64,000 nucleotides of DNA. It comes from Astropecten irregularis. Its lineage: Eukaryota > Echinodermata > Asteroidea > Paxillosida > Astropectinidae. Under the pieces are notes generated by a model. It worked only from the letters and a program-made list of their open reading frames with translations. It had not been told where the DNA came from and did not search any database. Every line of letters starts with the position of its first letter. Position 1 is the stretch's first letter. Below are positions 53,374 through 62,168 of the stretch, piece after piece. The translations under genes and the position numbers were made by a program. Location: NCBI GenBank assembly GCA_963971285.1, contig OZ020255.1:17318931-17382930 (forward strand). Direction: 5' to 3'.

Positions 53374-54489
53374 TCATCTCATAAGGACCTTGAGGAAGTC
53401 GGATGGTTCGGGGATGAGCCTCCACCGACGACGCCAGATGCAGCCGAAGACGGCCTTGAAGTCCCGGTGCTTGGTGGCATAGATGAACGGATTGATGCAG
53501 TTGTTAAGGAGCAGGACGGCCGTGGTGTAGGGGATGCCTGGCCCGTTAGAGTCAAATGTCAGGTTGATGGCGTAGGGCGTCAGACAGAGTCCGAAGCCGC
53601 AGACGACGTAAGCCATGTTCTTGGTGACCTCTGCTTGGCGGTTTGTGGAGCTGGCTGACCCTCTGGACGAACTGACAGACCTTGAAGTGTCCGGCAATGT
53701 GATCTGATTACGGACGGCGGGGTTTTCTGACGATTCGGTCACCGTGAATGCGACATTGTCACTTGGGATGTACTTGTCGGCCCTCGCAGCCGAGCTTTTC
53801 ACCAGCCTCTTGGACTGACGTCGCAGGTGCTTCCAGATGAGGATGTAACTGATGATGATGGTGATGAGCGGTAAGGGGTATAAAGACACTGCTAAGATGA
53901 CATTATAGATAGTGTACAGGGGGTGGGTGGAGAGGGAACCGCAGAAGTAATACTGTCTATTGTACCCCACGGCACCAACCCCAGCAAGCGGAGGCGAGAG
54001 GCTGACTACGAGCGGGATCAGCCAGTTTAGCATCAACCAAAGACTGATCTTTCTCGGAGTGTAGATCTTCCTGTAGACGGCACCGGATCGTGTGATCAGC
54101 ACCCAGCGGTTCAGAGCGATAGACGCCAGGTTGAAGATGCTACAGCCGACGGTTGTAAACTGTATGATGGCCACCACCTTGCAAACCCACTCATTAATCG
54201 GTGGGTCGGCCTTGTTCAGCAGAGCTACGGTGTTACACGGGAGCACGATGCACGTTAGCAAGTCCGCCACGCTGAGGTTCACCACGAAGGCGTTGGTTGG
54301 AGTACGGAGCTTCTTGGACAACAGCACGGCCAGCTGGACCGTGGCGTTACCCACGATCCCAACCAGTGATATGACCACGATCAGAGCTGCAACGATCACT
54401 CTCTGGGTGTAGTCACTGAATTCAAACGGTGGTACCCCAGAGGAATTACCCGTACCGCCACCGTCACTAATGGCAAAAGTTCGATTCAT
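53374..54489 (-). CDS. Class-A GPCR 4, melatonin/moody-like, single exon
   Basis: 371-aa receptor, one of three near-identical tandem copies. N-glycosylation at NRT (2-4) and NSS (15-17), then PFEFSDYTQRV at TM1. TM2 LSVADLL, C103, and NRW (127-129) for DRY. Loop 2 reads YYFCGS, where the sister copies have YHFC. The third loop is serine-rich with SKRLVKSSAARADKY. TM6 has CLTP, with no toggle tryptophan, and TM7 has NPFIY (323-327). Helix 8 is followed by RRRWRLIPEPSDFLKVLMR. Together with about 950 bp of 5' flank it forms a unit repeated once to the right at 55473-57560. Ligand and G-protein partner unknown. Confidence 0.94.
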   Translation of the reverse strand: MNRTFAISDGGGTGNSSGVPPFEFSDYTQRVIVAALIVVISLVGIVGNATVQLAVLLSKKLRTPTNAFVVNLSVADLLTCIVLPCNTVALLNKADPPINEWVCKVVAIIQFTTVGCSIFNLASIALNRWVLITRSGAVYRKIYTPRKISLWLMLNWLIPLVVSLSPPLAGVGAVGYNRQYYFCGSLSTHPLYTIYNVILAVSLYPLPLITIIISYILIWKHLRRQSKRLVKSSAARADKYIPSDNVAFTVTESSENPAVRNQITLPDTSRSVSSSRGSASSTNRQAEVTKNMAYVVCGFGLCLTPYAINLTFDSNGPGIPYTTAVLLLNNCINPFIYATKHRDFKAVFGCIWRRRWRLIPEPSDFLKVLMR

Positions 54490-55152
54490 CGTTCCAAGAA
54501 GCTAAGACACATACACAATTTCTGATGTAAAAACACTGACATCAAAATGACTACTCCTAACATAATGACAAACCTCATAGGCCTACACCAACCCATACTC
54601 CTCTGCAGACTACCTGTCTCGTCAATAGATACCTATATTAATCCTAATTGAGCTTTCAATCCTGATATGCATAATATATGCCCCGAGTGGCCAGACGAGG
54701 ACTCAATTACAATGCAATTATAATAATATATTGCCAGTAAGATCAAACACACCATTAACATCGCTATGCTACTGTCCCGTTCGTGTCGGAATGAATTTTT
54801 CAGTCGGTAGCAATTTGCATCACAGCTTCAACAGTGGTATATGATTTGGACTGCTATTAAAAGCCAAACGTATATGAAACATAATAGGCCTTATCGATGG
54901 ATGCATTCCAACGGCAAATGTTATTAAATTTTGAGTAAGTATAAAACAGAATGCCCACATAAATACATGTACGGACAAATTATGTCATCAAGGAAATTGC
55001 GTTCGGCTCGCCAGACGGAACCTTGCATTTTATTCTAGTTTATTACTTTTATTTTCAAAACCTTTTTTTTACAAGTGCAAGGAGTAATTTTAATTTCATC
55101 CATTAAAAGGCACATTTGCTGCACAATTTACAACTATCATCAATAAATGATA

Positions 55153-55325
55153 TGCTTGGAGTAAGGAGGGCCTGACGTGTTTGGATCCTAGCAGGATCTT
55201 TCTCAAAGGCTCATTAGCCTTGGAGAAAGATCGAAACGCGTCAGACAATCTTAACTCTATAAGCATTTGATATATTTCAGGTCATTTTGGCTGATGAGCA
55301 GTTTGCAGCAGTTTATTACTTGTAT
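55153..55325 (+). repeat. Dispersed repeat family R, copy 6
   Basis: 'gcttggagtaaggagggcct', 'gacgtgtttggatcctagca', the inverted arm 'gatcgaaacgcgtcag', then 'gctgatgagcagtttgcagc'. On the minus strand its end gives AATAAA at 55317-55312, 156 bp past the GPCR 5 stop. It lies inside the duplicated unit, so the insertion predates the duplication. Confidence 0.75.
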
Positions 55326-55472
55326 TGATCAGTAAATAATGATGAAGTCACTTTTATGTCAGGAAGGAACGCTCTGTGTGGAACGACGTGTCTTAAACAA
55401 ACAAAATATTTGATCACACAAATTGTTCGAAATTGACAATCAATGGAGGAAGTTGTGAGTAATTCAACGAGT

Positions 55473-56589
55473 TCATCTCGTGAGGGTCTTGAGGAAGTCG
55501 GATGGTTCGAGGATGAGCCTCCACCGACGACGCCAGATGCAGCCGAAGACGGCCTTGAAGTCCCGGTGCTTGGTGGCGTAGATGAACGGATTGATGCAGT
55601 TGTTGAGGAGCAGGACGGCCGTAGTGTAGGGGATGCCGGGACCATTAGAGTCAAACGTCAGGTTGATGGCGTAAGGCGTCAGACAGAGTCCGAAGCCGCA
55701 GACGACGTAGGCCATGTTCTTGGTGACCTCTGCCTGACGGTTGGTGGCGCTGGCTGACCCTCTGGACGAGCTGACAGACCTCGAAGTGTCCGGCAATGTG
55801 ATCTGATTACGGACGGCGGGGTTTTCTGACGATTCAGTCACTGTGAATACGACATTGTCACTGTGGGGTGTACTTGTCGGCCCTCGCAGCCGAGCTTTTC
55901 ACCAGCCTCTTGGACTGACGTCTCGGGTGCTTCCAGATGAGGATGTAACTGATGATGATGGTGATGAGCGGTAAGGGGTATAATGACACTGCTAAGATGA
56001 CATTATAGATAGTGTACAGGGTGTGTGTGGAGAGGGAACCGCAGAAGTGGTATTGTCGATTGTACCCCACGGCACCAACCCCAGCAAGTGGAGGCAAGAG
56101 GCTGACTACGAGCGGGATCAGCCAGTTCAGCATCAACCAAAGACTGATCTTTCTCGGAGTGTAGATCTTCCTGTAGACGGCACCGGATCGTGTGATCAAG
56201 ACCCAGCGGTTCAGAGCGATAGATGCCAAGTTGAAGATGCTACAGCCGACGGTTGTAAACTCTATGATGGCCACCACCTTGCAAACCCACTCATTAATCG
56301 GTGGGTCGGCCTTGTTCAGCAGAGCTACGGTGTTACACGGGAGCACGATGCACGTTAGCAAGTCCGCCACGCTGAGGTTCACCACGAAGGCGTTGGTGGG
56401 CGTACGGAGCTTCTTGGACAACAGCACGGCCAGTTGGACCGTGGCGTTACCCACGATCCCAACCAGTGATATGACCACGATCAGAGCTGCAACGATCACT
56501 CTCTGGGTGTAGTCACTGAATTCAAACGGTGGTACCTCAGACGAATTACCCGTACCGCCACCGTCACTAATACCAAAAGTTCGATTCAT
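55473..56589 (-). pseudogene. Class-A GPCR 5, frameshifted copy
   Basis: Near-identical to GPCR 4 and 6 but interrupted. The frame runs from 56589 (MNRTFGISDG) through TM1-TM5 to ...RADKYTPQ and a TGA at 55860-55858. Compared with GPCR 6 there is one extra G at about 55863 on the plus strand, in the third cytoplasmic loop. The original frame resumes at once (TESSENPAVRN) and continues through TM6, CLTP, NPFIY and SDFLKTLTR to 55473. WKHPRR in place of WKHLRR at the end of TM5 is a further unusual change. As it stands the product would lack TM6-TM7. A sequencing error or polymorphism would restore a normal gene, so pseudogene status is provisional. Confidence 0.88.
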
Positions 56590-57261
56590 CGTTCCAAGAA
56601 GTTAAGACGCATACACAATTTCTGATGTAAAACCACTGCCATCAAAATGACTACTCCTAACATAATGACAAACCTCATATGCCTACACCAACCCATACTC
56701 CTCTGCAGACTACCTGTCTCTTCAATAGAGAACAAAATTAATCCTAATTGAGTTTTCAATCCTGATATGCATAATATATGCCCCGAGCGGCCAGATGCGG
56801 CAGACTCAATTACAATGCAATTATAATAATATAATTATTGCCAGTAAGATCAAACACACCATTAACATCGCTATGCTGCCCCGTTCGTGTCGGAATTAAT
56901 TTTTCAGTCGGTAACAATTTGCATCACAGCTTCAACAGTGGTATATGATTTGGACTGCTATTAAAAGCCAAACGTATATATGAAACATAATAGGCCTAAT
57001 CGATGGATGCATTCCAACGGCGAATGTTATTAAATTGGGAGTAAGTATAAAACAGAATGCTCACAGTAATACATGTACAGACAAATCGTGTCATCAAGTA
57101 AATTGCGTTCGGCTCGGCAGACGAAACCTTGCATTTTATTCTAGTTTTATATTTTATAATTATTATTTTCAAAATGTTTTTACAAGTGGCAGAAGTATTT
57201 TAATTGCATCCATAAAAGGCAAATTCGCTGCACATTTTGCAACTATCATCAATAAATATTA

Positions 57262-57447
57262 CCATATGCTTAGAGTTAGGAGGGCCTGAGGCTTTTCGAT
57301 CCTGGCAGGATCTTTCTCAAAGGCTCTTTTAGCCTTTAAGTAAAGACCGAAACGCGTCAGGCCCTCTTTAAAATCTAAGCATTTGATATATTTCAGGTCA
57401 TTTTGGTTGATGAGCAGTTTGCAGCAGTTTATTAATTACTTGTATTG
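57262..57447 (+). repeat. Dispersed repeat family R, copy 7
   Basis: Paralogous position to copy 6, within the second duplicated flank: 'gagttaggagggcctgagg', 'gaccgaaacgcgtcaggccc' and 'gatgagcagtttgcagcag'. On the minus strand AATAAA at 57432-57427 lies about 185 bp beyond the GPCR 6 stop. Confidence 0.75.
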
Positions 57448-57614
57448 ATCAGTAAATTATGATGAAGTCACTTTTATGTCAGGAAGTAACGCTCTGTGTG
57501 GAACGACGTGTCTTAAACAAACGAATTATTTGGTCACACAAATTGTTCGAAATTGGCAATCAATGGAGGAAGTTATGAGCAATTGTAGTGAGGCAAGGCT
57601 TTCACAAAACGAGT

Positions 57615-58730
57615 TCATCTCATCAGGGCCTTTAGAAAGTCGGAGGGTTCGGGGATGAGCCTCCACCGACGACGCCAGATGCAGCCGAAGACGGCCTTGA
57701 AGTCCCGGTGCTTGGTGGCGTAGATGAAAGGATTGATACAGTTGTTGAGTAGCAGGACGGCCGTAGTGTAGGGGATGCCGGGTCCGTTAGAGTCAAACGT
57801 CAGGTTGATGGCGTAAGGCGTCAGACAGAGTCCGAAGCCGCAGACGACGTAGGCCATGTTCTTGGTGACCTCTGCCTGGCGGTTGGTGGCGCTGGCTGAC
57901 CCTCTGGACGAACTGACAGACCTCGAAGTGTCCGGCAATGTGATCTGATTACGGACGGCGGGGTTTTCTGACGATTCAGTCACCGTGAATACGACATTGT
58001 CACTTGGGATGTACTTGTCGGCCCTCGCGGCCGAGCTTTTCACCAGCCTCTTGGACTGACGTCGCAGGTGTTTCCAGATGAGGATGTAACTGATGATGAT
58101 GGTGATGAGCGGTAAGGGGTATAAAGACACTGCTAAGATGATGTTATAGATAGTGTACAGGGGGTGGGTGGAGAGGGAACCGCAGAAGTGGTATTGTCGA
58201 TTGTACCCCACGGCACCAACCCCGGCAAGCGGAGGTGAGAGGCTGACTACGAGCGGGATCAGCCAGTTCAGCATCAACCAAAGACTGATCTTTCTCGGAG
58301 TGTAGATCTTCCTGTAGACGGCACCGGATCGTGTGATCAGCACCCAGCGGTTCAGAGCGATAGATGCCAAGTTGAAGATGCTACAGCCGACGGTTGTAAA
58401 CTGTATGATGGCGACCACCTTGCAAACCCACTCATTAATCGGTGGGTCGGCCTTGTTCAGCAGAGCTACGGTGTTACACGGGAGCACGATACACGTTAGC
58501 AAGTCCGCCACGCTGAGGTTCACCACGAAGGCGTTGGTGGGAGTACGGAGCTTCTTGGACAACAACACGGCCAGTTGGACCGTGGCGTTACCCACGATCC
58601 CAACCAGTGATATGACCACGATCAGAGCAGCAACGATCACTCTCTGGGTGTAGTCGCTGAATTCAAACGGTGGCTCCTCCATGGAATGATCCATTCCTCT
58701 CCCGCCACTAGTAGGAATAGGATTATACAT
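57615..58730 (-). CDS. Class-A GPCR 6, melatonin/moody-like, single exon
   Basis: 371-aa receptor. From PPFEFSDYTQRV onward it is almost the same as GPCR 4 and 5, including NRW, YHFCGS, CLTP, NPFIY and PEPSDFLKALMR. The first 20 residues (MYNPIPTSGG then RGMDHSMEE) and the 5' flank are different, and the N-glycosylation sites of GPCR 4 are lost. The boundary of homology therefore falls inside the extracellular N-terminus. The ORF is intact. Ligand unknown. Confidence 0.94.
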   Translation of the reverse strand: MYNPIPTSGGRGMDHSMEEPPFEFSDYTQRVIVAALIVVISLVGIVGNATVQLAVLLSKKLRTPTNAFVVNLSVADLLTCIVLPCNTVALLNKADPPINEWVCKVVAIIQFTTVGCSIFNLASIALNRWVLITRSGAVYRKIYTPRKISLWLMLNWLIPLVVSLSPPLAGVGAVGYNRQYHFCGSLSTHPLYTIYNIILAVSLYPLPLITIIISYILIWKHLRRQSKRLVKSSAARADKYIPSDNVVFTVTESSENPAVRNQITLPDTSRSVSSSRGSASATNRQAEVTKNMAYVVCGFGLCLTPYAINLTFDSNGPGIPYTTAVLLLNNCINPFIYATKHRDFKAVFGCIWRRRWRLIPEPSDFLKALMR

Positions 58731-59340
58731 CTCCGAAACAGCTTCTAAGAACGGTTGTTTCTAAAAACCGCAGGCTACAAAATGATCATTCATAACATAC
58801 TGATAAATCTAAAATCTGTTTTATCTTATAAATCCATATACCTATCTCTCTGCTGGTACGTGCAACGGATAGTTACAGGTCTATATAAAAGTGATTCGGT
58901 TTTTGTATTACGATGATAGTCCATGCAGTATTTGCATGCCAGCATCTTATTTTATGACCGATACGGTCTGGTACCCATGACCCTAATTACTCAAAGGCTT
59001 ACAAAGAATCGAGAGGTCTCTCACTGTGTCAAATCAATAAATCACGAGGTCAATTAACGAGAGAGCTGATATGCCGTTGTTTTAATAGTATCATTTTCAA
59101 AACTGCATGCAAATTAAACCTGTCATCTTGATGCCAGCATTTTATTCTCATTATGTTTAGGAGAGGTCAGCTCTGAATATTTGTGTACCTTCGGCGCAAA
59201 CTTACATCGAACCCATCCCACTCTTCCTTGAAGAAAAGAACCTAAAATATGTTCGGCTTAAACATTGCTTCGGCGTCTTACGAAAGCCGCAAACCAAGAC
59301 GGAGAGGTATAAATTGAGACAGCATCCCTACAGCATCCTC
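58731..59340. other. 5' flank of GPCR 6
   Basis: No coding signal. It does not match the 5' flanks of GPCR 4 and 5. It ends at a short tandem repeat and a retrotransposon fragment. A TATAAAT-like word at 59309 faces away from GPCR 6. Confidence 0.5.
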
Positions 59341-59540
59341 TTCCTCCTGGCATTAGAAGAGCACAGACCTTGCTGGACTCTTCCTCCTGGCATTAGAAGA
59401 GCACAGACCTTGCTGGACTCTTCCTCCTGGCATTAGAAGAGCACAGACCTTGCTGGACTCTTCCTCCTGGCATTAGAAGAGCACAGACCTTGCTGGACTC
59501 TTCCTCCTGGCATTAGAAGAGCACAGACCTTGCTGGACTA
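59341..59540 (+). repeat. Five perfect 40-bp tandem repeats
   Basis: Unit starts at 59341, 59381, 59421, 59461 and 59501, reading 'ttcctcctggcattagaaga' then 'gcacagaccttgctggact'. Copies are identical except the last base of the fifth. The last copy runs in frame into a reverse-transcriptase C-terminus. Confidence 0.95.
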
Positions 59541-59670
59541 TGGCAGGAACTTCCTACCACCTGTTACTACCTGGAATAGGCTTCCCCCTGATATCATTGG
59601 ACAGCCTGCAGAGAAGGGGGCTCAGCAATTCAAGGAGGCAGTTAATATTTTTTTGTTAGGCCAGCCCTAG
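59518..59670 (+). mobile_element. 3' end of a non-LTR retrotransposon ORF2
   Basis: One frame reads LLDYGRNFLPPVTTWNRLPP, then DIIGQPAEKGAQQFKEAVN and IFLLGQP, followed by TAG. The F-L/F-x-P-x-x-x-x-W-N-x-L-P-x-x-I pattern with a downstream F-K-x-x is the familiar C-terminal tail of Jockey/CR1/I-type LINE polymerases. Only this tail remains. The following 59671-60080 is T-rich and contains 'gcagccgaaacgtcg', typical of retroelement 3' sequence. Confidence 0.7.
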
Positions 59671-60805
59671 TCCGCGGCCTCATGTATTGTAGCAGAGTTT
59701 TTTAGCCCAAGCACATTTTTTAGGCTTTTTTTTTTAAGTCTGATTTTTGTTCCTACCACTGATCTGTTGTATTAATGATATTCTTTTTTATACCCCACTG
59801 GCGTTTTTGTCATGTTTGACAGTATCCAGTGGGTTTGGGTTATGTATAAAAAAAAAAGATTACAAAAAAGACCATGCATCGCAAGTGTCTTCATCAGCTT
59901 GACCAAGTCCAACAGTCCGCAGCCGAAACGTCGCTATGCTCCAGCCAACATCACCAACCACTGAACTATTTATCTTCTTCTGACTACATTCCCGACGGAC
60001 AAACCCTTTTTTATTTAAGTAGAAGACCTACAAGTTTGAAAACCAGACTGGGGGAAAATCCCATGTTGATTAGTCTGTGAAGCTTTGTCGCAACAGCCCG
60101 TCACAAGGGGGTGCTATTTAAAATTCACGTTACAAACCTGCTTTCGGTTTTAATAGGGACACTTACTCGCCAAATCAAAGCTCTAGATTGGAGGAGAGTA
60201 TGTTGGTGGAAACTGACGATAAATCCCCCTGCATGGATCCACCAACATTGCTTTGCAGCAGAAAATAGGTGGAATGTTGACCAAGTCCCCAAGTCAAGAT
60301 TCCCAGTTTAACCGTTCGATTAGTACAGGTCCCTGCCCAAAAAGCTCCGTCTCAACGGTTTGCGGCACTCGCTGTGCTAACTATGTCCCTCCACGTTCTT
60401 GCCACAAATGTGCGACATTTCGAAGTGATTTAAATGAGGAAAGGTTCACAAATTTGTTATCTTAATTAAAAGATTACTCTTTGTTCACTTTTCAATGACT
60501 TAAACAGATTATTCGTGGCAAAGAGAGGGCAGGGGTCACTCTCGTGATGCATGGTCTGGTTATTTGAAAAATTTCGTAAATTAAAACTAATACATTTTTG
60601 GGTCAAAACAATGTCAAATTACATAAGAAAACAATACAAGTATGTGTATGCTACAAAACCAATAATGCTTTTTGTACTTAACGATAGAGTCGAATAGCGC
60701 CCCCAAACTGCCAAAATAGGGTCATAATGTCCACACATTTTATGATAAAAAACGGTGAACTTAAAAAAGTGAGATTTTTACTGTTTGAATGACAAAAGTG
60801 ACAAG

Positions 60806-60945
60806 GGGTCGATTACACGAAACCCTATGATCGATCGTAACTCGAGTTACGAAGGGTAATCCATCGTATCCAACGTATGGGGCTGCAAAGTATCACAAGT
60901 CCTAAGATTGATAGTTAGTTACGATGAGTTTGGTGAAATCGATCC
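60806..60945. repeat. Hairpin MITE, GTCGATTTCAC type (interior 1), copy 4
   Basis: GGGTCGATTACACGAAACCC to TTTGGTGAAATCGATCC. Interior words TGATCGATCGTAACTCGAG and TTAGTTACGATGAG as in the other copies. Confidence 0.85.
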
Positions 60946-61029
60946 GGTCTCATCTGACTTGCCCGAGTAGGCCTACCCACGCGTCAACTTGAACATGGAG
61001 GATCCATCGTCAAGCGTTTGCTCTGCAAG

Positions 61030-61135
61030 AATACATAATGCCAGTGCAAGTTCCTGAGTGGGGTTAGAACCCGAGAACCCCAGCATGCTAGCACAGGTGT
61101 GCACCCACTAAAACACCAGCTCATCCGCGGGCACC
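61030..61135 (-). repeat. tRNA-like SINE head (candidate)
   Basis: On the minus strand 'gatgagctggtgttttagtg' resembles an A box and 'ctcgggttctaacccc' a B box (GGTTCTAACCC in place of GGTTCGAnTCC). No good acceptor stem. It is more likely a SINE than a tRNA gene. Confidence 0.45.
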
Positions 61136-62168
61136 AACAAAATATCGATGCGATTACCAAAACAGTAAGGGTGTATGCCCGCCTCAAAGCCACATCTAGT
61201 ACAAATGAAATATGATTATTGTATTGTATTCTATCTACCACGATGAATAACCCTTTCCTTTCTATGATATTGTTTTTCTTCAATGCGGTAAAAGAAAAAG
61301 AACAAAAGAAATTCTCACTGATTCACTATGAGTGTTTACCTAGTATGAATCATCAAAGTTCAAGTTCGTGGTATTCGTTTTATGACAACCCATAGCAAAC
61401 GGCATTCCATAGACTGGAGATGAGCGCATTGATAAGACCATAGAGCTAGGAAGAGATAGGACCGTGCAGTCTTATCTGGTGTGTTTAAGTACTAACATTT
61501 TATTTTAATACGTATTATGATTGTGTAGGGTGTGTGCTAACCCCATGGACCTGTTTGTGGTGACTGTAGACTTTGTTATGTGCTCTGAAGTAGGGCATTG
61601 CATGCAACGCACACACCATACGGATCGGATTAAATTCAGATTGTGCAGTAAAGCATGACCCATTATATTTACCCTCTCTACACAAGCACATGCCCCTCTT
61701 GTCGTTATGAATTGGCAATTATATCGCACGCTATTTTCCTAGCTTGCTTTCCAACGATCGATCTCCTCTCATTCTAGTTTCATTCGACAGGAACCGGTGG
61801 TACTTTGAGTGTTGATGACGCCCCATAACTTCTGGATAATTTGACGGGATGCAGTCAGTGGTTTATGTCATGGAATGATGTTATGAACGTCCGTGAGTAT
61901 AAACTGTGGGCATCAACAAGCTGTAAGGATTGCTGTATCACTGCAACCAGAGAATGACGTGCTGGTTCGGTTCGACAATTATTATCCAAGTTAGTATCCA
62001 TAAAGTGTGAGTGTAGCCTTGGTTAAAGAGACGATTGCAGTGCTAGGAGTAGCTGTTGGAGTGTGGTAATACTTTGATTGCTTGTCGTTGTGGTAAACCG
62101 CCCAGTTGCCCTGAGGCTCTTTGAGAGCACGTTGGTCGGCGTTGACGCTGGTTTCATCAGCCTAAAAT

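Larger units (their letters stand above)
60080..62168. other. Intergenic DNA upstream of GPCR 7
   Basis: No gene seen. Contains a hairpin MITE (60806-60945) and a tRNA-like segment (61030-61135). The region 61745-62168 immediately before the GPCR 7 start is GC-richer and probably includes its promoter and leader. A TATAAAC word occurs near 61897. Confidence 0.5.

Noticed and set aside
59874..60465. Two short plus-strand frames (68 and 70 codons)
   Set aside because: They lie in retroelement 3' sequence containing 'gccgaaacgtcg' and show no domain.
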